Below, piece by piece: positions 25,952 through 33,824 of a DNA stretch of 64,000 nucleotides. The translations under genes and the position numbers were made by a program. This DNA comes from Pseudomonas orientalis (GTDB lineage Bacteria; Pseudomonadota; Gammaproteobacteria; Pseudomonadales; Pseudomonadaceae), in NCBI RefSeq assembly GCF_022807995.1, contig NZ_CP094351.1, positions 4,185,001 to 4,249,000 on the forward strand, in the 5' to 3' direction. Under the pieces are notes generated by a model. The model saw nothing but the letters and a program-made list of their open reading frames with translations, did not search any database and had not been told where the DNA came from. How positions within the stretch are numbered: position 1 is the stretch's first letter; every line of letters begins with the position of its first letter.

Positions 25952-26866
25952 TCAGAGGCCTGATCCTGCACCGGCTGTACGCCGCAAACAACGCACCCAG
26001 CGCGCCTCCAGGCCGATAGCAGCGACACTGGCCAGCACCATCAGCCCGCCCAGCACCACCTGCTGGGTGATGCGTTCGCCCAGCAGCAGCGCCGCCATGA
26101 TCATCGCTACGGGTGGAATCAGGTACATCGCCACCGAGGCGCGGCTGACCTCGACGTGCTTGAGCACGTAGCCCCAGGCCAGGTAGGCCAGGGCACTGGG
26201 GAAAATACCGAGCACCAGCACCGCCATGTTGTCCGGCAGGGGTGCCTGTACCGCCGCAGCGGGCAGGCCCGGCAGGTTCACGCACAGCATCAAGGTGCCG
26301 GACCAGACCATATAGCAGGCCAGCGTCAGCGGGCTGTAGCGGTGGGCATAATGTCTCAGCACAGCGAAATACACGCTCCAGGACAGGGCCGCCAGCAGGA
26401 TCAGCAAGCCGCGTGGATCCATGTCAGCCATGCCATGATCGCCCCGGATCACCACCAGCACACCCCACAATCCCAACAGCACACATCCCCAGCGCCAGGC
26501 ACTGACCCGCTCCTTCAGGCAGAAAAACGCAATCACTACGCTGAACAGCGGCGCCGACTGCGCCAGCACGCTGGACGCCGAGGCGCTCACCCATTGCTGG
26601 CCGCTATTGAGGCTGGTGTGGTGCAGGAACACCCCGAAAAAACCCAGCACCAGCAGCCACGGCGTATCGCGCAGGCGCGGCCGGTCGATACCCGCGACCA
26701 GCGCCACCGCGCCCATGCACACCGACGCGATCAGAAACCGTAGCAGCGCCAGTTGACCAGGGCTGTAGCTGTGCAACCCGATGTGCACGCCAATCGGCGA
26801 ATACGCCCAACAGAGGATGACGACGGCAACGACTAGCGTAAGCTTTACGGGAGAGGGGGCATTCAT
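25952..26866 (-). CDS. EamA/DMT family transporter
   Basis: 304 residues and about ten membrane helices in two repeats, with the EamA pattern LRFLIASVCMG and, in the second half, LKHVEVSRASVAMYLIPPVAMIMAALLLGE. An inner membrane exporter of metabolites or amino acids of unknown specificity. Starts at 26866 or 26875 are both possible, with no clear ribosome binding site. Divergent from the LysR gene, which probably regulates it. Confidence 0.88.
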   Translation of the reverse strand: MNAPSPVKLTLVVAVVILCWAYSPIGVHIGLHSYSPGQLALLRFLIASVCMGAVALVAGIDRPRLRDTPWLLVLGFFGVFLHHTSLNSGQQWVSASASSVLAQSAPLFSVVIAFFCLKERVSAWRWGCVLLGLWGVLVVIRGDHGMADMDPRGLLILLAALSWSVYFAVLRHYAHRYSPLTLACYMVWSGTLMLCVNLPGLPAAAVQAPLPDNMAVLVLGIFPSALAYLAWGYVLKHVEVSRASVAMYLIPPVAMIMAALLLGERITQQVVLGGLMVLASVAAIGLEARWVRCLRRTAGAGSGL

Positions 26867-26968
26867 CGACGGCATCCGGACATTGGGAAGGAATGCCGTC
26901 AGTCTTGGCCCGCGCCAGGCGCAGCACAATTAAGCGTTTCTGACTTCTGAGATCACTGGAACTGAGCA

Positions 26969-27832
26969 ATGGAGCTGGCCCAACTGAAAATGGTGCGAGC
27001 CGTGGCGCAAACCGGCAGCGTGGCCCAGGCCGCCCTGCACTTGCACTGCGTACCGTCCAACATCACCACGCGTATCAAGCAACTGGAAGCCGAGTTGGGC
27101 ACGCCACTGTTTATCCGCGCCGGACGCGGGCTGGCGATCAGCGCCGCCGGGGAGATTTTCCTCGACTACTGCGAGCGCATTCTGGCATTGGTGGACGAGT
27201 CCAAACGCGCGGTGGATGCCAACGCGACGCCCCGTGGCACGCTGCGCATCGGCGCGGTGGAATCCAGCGCCAGCGGGCGCCTGCCGCCGCTGCTGGCCGA
27301 GTACCACCGGCGCTACCCTGAGGTCAGCCTGGAACTGGTCACCGGCGCCTGGGCGCAACTGCTGGACGACCTGCAGCACCATCGGCTCGATGTGGCGCTG
27401 GTAGCCGCCAGTGGCAAACACCCGAAACTGGAACACAGCGTGGTTTACAGCGAACACCTGGTATTGATCGCCAGCGCGTCGAGCGCGCCCATCACCGGCG
27501 CCGCAGACCTGGCCGGCCGCACATTATTGGTGTGGCCGCCAGGCTGTCCCTACCGCGCGGCCCTGGAAAACTGGCTCAAGCCCCATGACGTCAAGCCGGC
27601 GATTGCCAGCTATGCCAGCTGGGGCACGATCATCGGTTGCGTCAGCGCCGGAATTGGCGTCGCTTTGGCCCCCGAGGGCATTCTGGCGCGCTATGAGCAG
27701 GTCAATCAGCTGACGTCGTATCGCTTTGAAGCGCTGGCGCCCGTGGACAACCTGCTGTTCTGGCACACGGACACCCAACGGCACCTGGCAAGGGACGCGT
27801 TCGCCGGACTGCTGCGCGAAACCTTCGGCTGA
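26969..27832 (+). CDS. LysR family transcriptional regulator
   Basis: 287 residues. N-terminal winged helix-turn-helix (AVAQTGSVAQAALHLHCVPS then ITTRIKQLEAELG) and C-terminal substrate-binding domain of two lobes. The 102-base gap to the divergent EamA transporter is the usual place for a shared operator, so it likely controls that transporter in response to an unknown ligand. Confidence 0.92.
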   Translation: MELAQLKMVRAVAQTGSVAQAALHLHCVPSNITTRIKQLEAELGTPLFIRAGRGLAISAAGEIFLDYCERILALVDESKRAVDANATPRGTLRIGAVESSASGRLPPLLAEYHRRYPEVSLELVTGAWAQLLDDLQHHRLDVALVAASGKHPKLEHSVVYSEHLVLIASASSAPITGAADLAGRTLLVWPPGCPYRAALENWLKPHDVKPAIASYASWGTIIGCVSAGIGVALAPEGILARYEQVNQLTSYRFEALAPVDNLLFWHTDTQRHLARDAFAGLLRETFG

Positions 27833-27844
27833 CACAGTCCAAAA

Positions 27845-28263
27845 TGTGGGAGGGCTTGCCCCCGATGGCCATAGCTATCTGCACAACCGTCACCACGATG
27901 CGAGCGAGTCGCTCTTGATCTGGCTTTTGATCTTGATCTTAGGCGCCCCGTTAAACCACGCTGGCCGAACGCAGGCTTGAATTCGTGGGTAACCCGGCAG
28001 GACGCCGGGTTAGCCGCACTGGGCCATGGATGGCCCATTGCGGCGGCCCACGGATTCAAGCCTGCGTTCGGGCACACCGAGCCTGGGCGAGGTGCCGAGT
28101 GGTGGGGCAAGAGCGTTTTGCTTACTTTTGCGCTTTTCAAAAGTGAGCCGCTGTAAAAGCGGAACCCTAAGTGGCCGTGACCGCAGAAACGGATATGTAC
28201 TCGATCTGATCCAGCATCCTGGTCGGCCCTGAGGCCGCCATCGGGGGCAAGCCCCCACCCACC
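27845..28263. repeat. Composite repeat: cloverleaf element between two inverted REP sequences
   Basis: A single REP at 27845-27867 and its inverted partner at 28239-28263 enclose about 370 bases. Inside lies the cloverleaf (27965-28071), then a stretch with two further small hairpins (ACTTTTG/CAAAAGT at about 28125-28145; CCGCT/AGCGG at about 28149-28163). I recall similar sequence recurring between genes of other fluorescent pseudomonads, where short spurious proteins are annotated in it. There is one copy in this window and no credible gene inside. Confidence 0.75.
27965..28071. repeat. Cloverleaf-forming palindromic element
   Basis: Outer arms 27965-27989 and 28047-28071 pair over 25 bp with one mismatch. 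Between them are two hairpins: AACCCGGC/GCCGGGTT (27991-28011, 5-base loop) and CGCACTGGGCCAT/ATGGCCCATTGCG (28015-28042, 2-base loop, one mismatch). The whole folds as a four-way cruciform or three-arm RNA with almost no unpaired bases. Confidence 0.85.
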
Positions 28264-28267
28264 TTTT

Positions 28268-28858
28268 TTAGATCTTCGGTGCAGTCAACCGTGTGTACTG
28301 GTCCTGGCTGATCCAGCCCGTGAACGAACGCTCGTCAGCATTGATAAATTCCACCTGCGCCCAGCCGTCCTTGAACGCCAGTACGCCCACCACATCATTT
28401 TTGACGATGTAAGGACGCTTTGTCGCTTTGGCGCCCGGCGTTTTCAACAGGTAGGCCTTTTCGGCCGATACCGTCACCAGGCCGATCCATTTTTTCCGGG
28501 CGGTCTGGCTCAACTCCAGACCCGTAGCGATGTCCGGCATCAACACATTGATACAACCTGGATGCTGGCGACCTTGCTCCACGGTCAGGGTCACGCCGTC
28601 GGCCGCTGCCGCCACGCTGCCGGGATAAGCCACATCGCGCCAGGTGGTCAGCGCCTCGGGCTTGCCCTGCAAAAAGAAGCTGCACCCTCGTGTCACGCCC
28701 TCGCCCATCGCCTCCGAATAGAACCCCTCGACCTGCTGCTGCGGTGTCACCGCCAGCATCAGCCCTTCGTACTTGCCCGACTGCAACGCGGCGGGCCCTG
28801 CAAACGCAGGCACCACGACGCATAACGACAACACACCCATCGCCAGAAAACGCATCAT
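28268..28858 (-). CDS. Secreted SH3-like protein, candidate immunity partner of the muramidase
   Basis: 196 residues. Cleavable signal peptide (MMRFLAMGVLSLCVVVPAFAG), so periplasmic. The mature part has two cysteines (CSFF and CINV) that may form a disulfide, and a C-terminal stretch (about residues 130-190, ending FTGWISQDQY) with the pattern of a bacterial SH3 domain. It starts one base after the stop of the muramidase gene. A periplasmic partner encoded directly after a cell-wall hydrolase without signal peptide is the arrangement of effector-immunity pairs of type VI secretion; this role is inferred. Confidence 0.75.
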   Translation of the reverse strand: MMRFLAMGVLSLCVVVPAFAGPAALQSGKYEGLMLAVTPQQQVEGFYSEAMGEGVTRGCSFFLQGKPEALTTWRDVAYPGSVAAAADGVTLTVEQGRQHPGCINVLMPDIATGLELSQTARKKWIGLVTVSAEKAYLLKTPGAKATKRPYIVKNDVVGVLAFKDGWAQVEFINADERSFTGWISQDQYTRLTAPKI

Positions 28859-28859
28859 C

Positions 28860-29906
28860 CTATTTCTTCCCTTCCAGTACGTCGTAGGCCTGCTTCATAA
28901 GCACGTCGTAATTGCCGTAGTCCTCACCGTTGTAGTTGCGCGCCATGGCCGTAAAGTCCTTGTTTTTCATGGCCGTCATCAACGCGGTATTTTTGCCGCA
29001 CAGGCTCAGATAGGCCTTGAGCTGATTGCCGACATTGATCTTCAAGGCCGCCACGAACTCAAACACGGTCTTGAACCCGCAAGACGCGAAATTGAACCCC
29101 ATGATCTGGAACATGCCCCACGAGGCCGACAGCAACGCCGCTTCCTGATCCAGCGCAAACGCCGTGGCCATGGTTTCCCAGGCCTTGACCTGGTCCTTGT
29201 TGTTGGTCTGCCACTGCGGGCCGGCTTTTTTCTTGTAGATGTACGACAGCAGCGGGTGCGACTGGTCGTAAATGTGCTTGGTGTACTTGCGAAATTGATG
29301 GCCTTCGAACGCGATGATCGGCAACTTGGCCGGCCCGAAGCCCACCTTCCCACCCGACTCGATCGTGGCAAACGCCTTGATGACATTCACCGAGATCCCG
29401 TTGCCCAGTTGCTTGGCGGCATTCTGAAAGTCCGTGTCGCTGAGCGTCATGCCGCCATCGCAGGTGGACTGCATCATCAACTGCCGGTTACGCCGCTCGG
29501 CCTCGATCACCGCACGCACCTGGTTCAGATAGACATTGACGGTGGCCTGCACCGCATCGGCATTGTTATTGCCGAAGGCGTTGAGAAAGCTCGGGATACG
29601 CATCGCCGGGAAGGCCGTCACCGGCACCTTCAACGCCTCTTCGATCAAGCTGTTGAAGGTCCGACCGGTAGGGTCGATCACGCCATCGGGATGGGCGTAC
29701 TTGAGATGACGGAACTGGTATTGGCTGATGCACTGCACCAATTGGCCGTCGCATTTGCCGTTTTCGGGCAGGGCGAAACCCAGCTTGGGAATGATCAGGT
29801 TGAACAGATACTGGATGCACTGAACATCGGCGGGCAAGTTGCGGGCTTTACCAGGCGTGCCGACCGAGGCACTGATAAGACGAGGTAACCCTTGCAGGCT
29901 TTTCAT
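28860..29906 (-). CDS. N-acetylmuramidase (DUF3380) with peptidoglycan-binding domain, candidate antibacterial effector
   Basis: 348 residues. Residues about 25-92 look like a peptidoglycan-binding domain (ending VIDPTGRTFNSLIEEAL). Residues about 170-345 match the N-acetylmuramidase/DUF3380 fold of phage endolysins: FATIESGGKVGF with candidate catalytic Glu183, IIAFEGHQF (Glu201), SWGMFQIMGFNF, and ARNYNGEDYG. No signal peptide. The start at 29906 is chosen because ACAAGGA is 8 bases upstream; at the ATG at 29915 this site would overlap the start. No holin, phage or Vgr/Hcp gene is nearby, so it is either an orphan type VI effector or a captured endolysin. Confidence 0.82.
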   Translation of the reverse strand: MKSLQGLPRLISASVGTPGKARNLPADVQCIQYLFNLIIPKLGFALPENGKCDGQLVQCISQYQFRHLKYAHPDGVIDPTGRTFNSLIEEALKVPVTAFPAMRIPSFLNAFGNNNADAVQATVNVYLNQVRAVIEAERRNRQLMMQSTCDGGMTLSDTDFQNAAKQLGNGISVNVIKAFATIESGGKVGFGPAKLPIIAFEGHQFRKYTKHIYDQSHPLLSYIYKKKAGPQWQTNNKDQVKAWETMATAFALDQEAALLSASWGMFQIMGFNFASCGFKTVFEFVAALKINVGNQLKAYLSLCGKNTALMTAMKNKDFTAMARNYNGEDYGNYDVLMKQAYDVLEGKK

Positions 29907-30063
29907 GACAGACATCCTTGTAAGGTAAAGAAGCGATTGCGCTTCGATATCAAGTCCACGCCCTTGTCATACTCTGAAACAAGTGGCCGGCGGAAGCTAA
30001 CAAGGTGCCTTGAGGTTGTCCAGAGAGGCTTTCGAAAGTTGTGAATCAGCCAGAGTAAATCAC

Positions 30064-32025
30064 TCAGTAGCCATGCATATCGCGGGTCTTCTGATACTGG
30101 TGGTAGTCGATCCATTCGACCACGTCATAAGGCAGATAAAGCTGCACCGTGGCGCGGGAGATCGCGATGTACACCGCGCACAGACGCTGATCGAACGCAT
30201 AGGCATCCTGGAATTTCACATTGGTGAGCAGTTCGGGCGTGAGCAGCACCCTTTCGAACTCCATGCCGCCGGCGTCTTGCGCCAGCATCAATAAACAGCG
30301 CTCACCCGGGTGGCCGCTGAGCCGGTTCAAGCGTGTCACGTCGGCCACGTTGAAGCCTTTTTCCAGCTTGGCCTCGACCCACAGAAATGCTTCATCGAAC
30401 CGGCACGCGTCGCGCACCTGCTGCCAGTCGGCCATGTCGCTGAAAAACGGATGAGGTCCACGGTCGCTGTACTCGCTGCCATAGAATTCGGGCTTGAACA
30501 ACGCGATGACGGTTTCCATGAAGTACTTGAGATCCTGCTGCGCCTCATTGCCGGCAAATGTGCAGGCGCAACGCTCTTCGCTCAGTTGAATGAGCCACTT
30601 CATGGTGTCCCAGTGGGACGCGGTCAACACCACGCACCCCGGTGGCGGCACAAAGCCCTGGGGATACAGTTCGATACCGACGTCCGCATCCCGCGCCCCC
30701 TCGAAGAGTACCTTGCTTTTCTGCGAGTGCCGGCTGATCAGCGGATTGACCAGGCGCTCGACATTGCGCCCGGAGCGCACCGAATAGCTCACATCGGTGT
30801 GGCGAACCTCACGGGCGCGCTTGACCGGCAACCCGCTGGCCTGCTGATACTCGTCGCCCAGGGTGATCAGCACCTGGCGGCCGCGCTCGATGATTTGCAG
30901 CAGGGGCGCCGGAATGTCCTGGCTCTCGTCGATCAGCACATGGGTATAGCGCTCAGGCACCACACTGCCCGCGAGGCTGGCGCGCTTGATCATCAACAAT
31001 GCTTCAAACCCGGTGTGACTGCTCCAGGCCGGATTTGCCTCAAGGTAGGTCCATAACCGGCTGGAATATTCGACAAGCACCTTGGCATCGACGCTGGACA
31101 GCGCTTGCTTGAAGTGCGGCAGATGCTTGGCCGACAGACTGTAATCCCAGGAGCCGCAGTAGTTTTCAAGCACCTTGAGGCAGATATCCAGCAGCGCCTG
31201 CCCTTCCAGATGGCGAAAACCGAAGATGTTCAGTTCCTGCGCCAGCGTCTGCTTGCTCGGGATGCGCACTTGGGTATTCAACGGCTGCGGCCTTGGGCCC
31301 TGTAATAAGGCGTGGGCAAACCCCTGAAAGGTTTGCCCGGCCTGTCTCTCCCGTACGCCCACCATGCGCGCGCGCAGGGTTTCCAGCTTTGCCGGTGTAT
31401 GCGCCAGCAACAAGGTCTTCTCGGGCCGCAGATGCTCCATCAACGCCACCAGCAGGTGACTCTTGCCAATGCCCGCGTACCCTTGGACATGCAGGTCTTC
31501 GTTCAGGTTGGCACGAAAGGTCCTGACCAGCTTGTCCTGCTCGGCGCTCAACCAGCGCTCGCGGTGCCTGGGCGTGACCATCTGCTGGCGGAAGGGATTG
31601 TTGGCCTTGAGGTGACGAACTTTGTACTCGACGTCCCATTGGCCGTCGGGCAACAGATAGTCCCGCGCCAACACTTCATCCGCCAATAGGAAACGCAACT
31701 TCAGGCTCTTGACCACGTTGAGGCCGAAGTACAGCTTGCGCGGGTCAAACAGCCGTTGTGCCTCCGACAGCAAGCTCACAGCGGCCGAATGCCTGCCCTG
31801 CGCCGCCCAGCCAATGAGCTTGGCCAGCACCCTTTCAGCGCCCACTGCACTCAACTCGTGTTCCGGCATTTGCGCCAGATTCTGGATAACCAGCACGGCG
31901 GCCAACTCCGGTTCACTGAGGGCTACCAGCGCATCCGCGCCGTCAGCACCTAATAACCCCGCACAGGTTTCATCGGTGATCGGCAAGAACACAGGGCTGG
32001 ATAAGTCAAAATGTTCCGAGTGCAT
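30064..32025 (-). CDS. Orphan superfamily 1 (UvrD/Rep-like) DNA helicase/ATPase
   Basis: About 653 residues from the ATG at 32025, chosen for GAGG 5 bases upstream; longer starts run toward the ffs gene without ribosome binding sites. Walker A GYAGIGKSH (182-190), Walker B LIDESQDIP, the GDEYQQ motif and a C-terminal YIAISRATVQLYLP (UvrD-C-like motif VI) define an SF1A helicase core. The first 160 residues match nothing I know and could direct the protein to a target. No nuclease motif and no clear operon partner. Function unknown; repair or defence are both possible. Confidence 0.8.
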   Translation of the reverse strand: MHSEHFDLSSPVFLPITDETCAGLLGADGADALVALSEPELAAVLVIQNLAQMPEHELSAVGAERVLAKLIGWAAQGRHSAAVSLLSEAQRLFDPRKLYFGLNVVKSLKLRFLLADEVLARDYLLPDGQWDVEYKVRHLKANNPFRQQMVTPRHRERWLSAEQDKLVRTFRANLNEDLHVQGYAGIGKSHLLVALMEHLRPEKTLLLAHTPAKLETLRARMVGVRERQAGQTFQGFAHALLQGPRPQPLNTQVRIPSKQTLAQELNIFGFRHLEGQALLDICLKVLENYCGSWDYSLSAKHLPHFKQALSSVDAKVLVEYSSRLWTYLEANPAWSSHTGFEALLMIKRASLAGSVVPERYTHVLIDESQDIPAPLLQIIERGRQVLITLGDEYQQASGLPVKRAREVRHTDVSYSVRSGRNVERLVNPLISRHSQKSKVLFEGARDADVGIELYPQGFVPPPGCVVLTASHWDTMKWLIQLSEERCACTFAGNEAQQDLKYFMETVIALFKPEFYGSEYSDRGPHPFFSDMADWQQVRDACRFDEAFLWVEAKLEKGFNVADVTRLNRLSGHPGERCLLMLAQDAGGMEFERVLLTPELLTNVKFQDAYAFDQRLCAVYIAISRATVQLYLPYDVVEWIDYHQYQKTRDMHGY

Positions 32026-32166
32026 ACAGCCTCGTGGCCAGGAGAAAGACGCTTGGGAGTATGCCACCAGTCGTGGAATGGTCGTCATGCACTGCGCAAT
32101 AAGCATCACAGATGACTGGCTTGATCGTAGGATTTTGAAGGGTGTTACAGGAGGGAGCGTTATGGA

Positions 32167-32276
32167 GGCAACCCCACCAGCCACACCCCGGCACACAATG
32201 TTCCCGCTGTGGCTGCTGCCTTCCGGCTCTGACCAGGTTCACGGGTAATCGTTGCGGGGGGACCGATGGGGTCACC
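32167..32276 (-). ncRNA. ffs: 4.5S RNA of the signal recognition particle
   Basis: The minus strand carries the SRP core CCTGGTCAGAGCCGGAAGGC followed by AGCAGCC, the conserved Ffh-binding internal loops and GGAA tetraloop region. Flanking sequences pair as a long hairpin: GGTGACCCCA at the 5' end with TGGGGTTGCC at the 3' end, extended outward by GTTATGG/CCATAAC (32275-32281 and 32159-32165). Ends are approximate. The RNA with Ffh targets ribosomes making membrane proteins to FtsY. Confidence 0.92.
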
Positions 32277-32401
32277 ATAACGACGCTCGCCTCTCGGCAA
32301 GCGGGGCCATTGTACCGATCTCATCGGAAGTTACAACCGTAAAAAATGAGAAGCTTCAAGTACTTGCCATGGACTTCAACGATGACGCTCTCCCAATCAC
32401 T

Positions 32402-32503
32402 CTGTAGGAGCGAGCTTGCTCGCGAAAAACGTCAACGATAACGCGTGCTTTCTGAATGAACGCGGCGCCTGTAAATTTTTCGCGAGCAAGCTCGCTCCTA
32501 CAG
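32402..32503. repeat. REPIN of the GTAGGAGCGAGC type
   Basis: Arms 32402-32426 and 32478-32503 are exact reverse complements. A half copy of the other family (GCTTGCCCCTCCCACA) follows at 32516-32531. Confidence 0.93.
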
Positions 32504-32536
32504 ACGGCATTAAGGCTTGCCCCTCCCACATTTTCA

Positions 32537-33703
32537 TCATTGTGCCTGGAGGACCTGATCAGCCCTGCCGCCCTCTTCCTGGATGACCAGGTGGATAAAG
32601 TGCAACTTGGCTATCACCGCCGGCGGCAGCACGAAGGGGTAGAAATCCGGCTGGCCCATGGCGCGGGACAGTTCGTTGAGCATGCCGGCCAGTTCGATCC
32701 AGGCGTTGACGAAGGACAGGAATGCCGCCCCGCCAGGGTGTTCGGGGTCGTACAAGGTGCTCGGAGGAAACGGCTGATAATCGAGGTCCATCTCCCGAGC
32801 GCTCATGCCAAACCCCAGGGCGGTGTCCACCGCGTCCATCATGTGCAGGTAATGCGCCCAGGTCTCGGCCCAATCTTCCCAGGGGTGCATGGTGGCATAG
32901 GCGCTGACGCAGGTTTGCTGCCAGTCCGGGCGCGGTCCGTTCTGATAGTGCTGGTCGAGCGCGTCGGCATAACTGGCGCTTTCGTCGCCGAACAGATTGC
33001 GAAACGGCTCGAGCCAGTGGCTGCCAGCGATCAGGCGATCCCAGTAATAGTGGCCGACCTCATGGCGAAAGTGACCGAGCAAGGTGCGGTAGGGCTCGTG
33101 CATCTGTATGCGAACCTTTTCACGATGGGCGTCGTCGGCTTCCTTGATGTCAAGGGTGATCAGGCCGTTGGCGTGGCCGGTCGTGGGCGCGTTGCCTTGC
33201 AGGTCGATGCCGACGAAGTCGAACGCCAGGCCGGTGTCTTCGTTGACGCTCTTGGGCACTACCTGCAGGCCCAGGCTGATCAGTTGGGCCACCAGTCGGC
33301 GCTTGGCGGTTTCCACCTTGCGCCAGCGCTCGGGATTTTCCGGGATGGACAGATCAGGGATGGTGCGGTTCAAGCTGCACGCCACGCACAGGGCCGAGGT
33401 GCTGTGCGCCGGGATCAACCAGTTGCAGGCCGCCGGGGTCTGGAGGTTGGCGCAGCGGCGAAAGGCGCCGGCGTCGAGGTTGTCATCCATCAGCCAGGTA
33501 TCGATCACCGGCCCTGGTTGCAGTGAAGACAAGCGGCTTTGCTGCGGGTGGTAGCCCAGCAGCGCCGAGCAGGCCAGGCACTGGCTGTTGCGAAAGAACA
33601 AGGATTGGCCGCATCGGCATTGCCATACCTTGCTGTTACGCGAGGATCCGGCCATGAACGGTGCGGCGATGCGCGTGCTGAGTTGCTCGAAGTAGCGGAA
33701 CAT
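32537..33703 (-). CDS. Zinc-binding metallopeptidase with N-terminal zinc ribbon
   Basis: 388 residues. N-terminal zinc ribbon (CRCGQSLFFRNSQCLAC, about residues 29-45, and a second pair CNWL...CVAC), then a gluzincin-like domain with HEVGHYYW (HExxH) and a downstream Glu in WEDWAETWAHYLHMMD. This matches the putative zinc-binding metallopeptidase family with a zinc-ribbon domain common in proteobacteria; its substrates are unknown. GGGGAG precedes the ATG at 33703. Single gene, no signal peptide. Confidence 0.88.
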   Translation of the reverse strand: MFRYFEQLSTRIAAPFMAGSSRNSKVWQCRCGQSLFFRNSQCLACSALLGYHPQQSRLSSLQPGPVIDTWLMDDNLDAGAFRRCANLQTPAACNWLIPAHSTSALCVACSLNRTIPDLSIPENPERWRKVETAKRRLVAQLISLGLQVVPKSVNEDTGLAFDFVGIDLQGNAPTTGHANGLITLDIKEADDAHREKVRIQMHEPYRTLLGHFRHEVGHYYWDRLIAGSHWLEPFRNLFGDESASYADALDQHYQNGPRPDWQQTCVSAYATMHPWEDWAETWAHYLHMMDAVDTALGFGMSAREMDLDYQPFPPSTLYDPEHPGGAAFLSFVNAWIELAGMLNELSRAMGQPDFYPFVLPPAVIAKLHFIHLVIQEEGGRADQVLQAQ

Positions 33704-33770
33704 GGCGATCTCTCCCCTGGGGTGACTGAGACTAGATCATTTACCGTGCAGGATCGTTCCACTTTCCCGG

Positions 33771-33813
33771 GGAAGGGCTGCTTCGCAGCCCGGCGGGAGC
33801 AAGCTCCCTCGCC
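33771..33813. repeat. Tandem hairpin repeat after ligA
   Basis: Two adjoining palindromes: GGGCTGCTTCGCAGCCC (33775-33791) and GGCGGGAGC/GCTCCCTCGCC (about 33792-33813). It looks like another REP variety and may help end the ligA transcript, 12 bases from its stop. Confidence 0.7.
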
Positions 33814-33824
33814 AGAGGACGCTA

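Noticed and set aside
28010..28258. 82-codon minus-strand frame in the cloverleaf repeat
   Set aside because: It reads through the palindromes and is Arg/Pro/Ser-rich, the kind of false protein often annotated in this repeat.
32142..32342. Short open frames across the 4.5S RNA gene
   Set aside because: The sequence is explained by the ffs hairpin; no ribosome binding site or protein-like composition.
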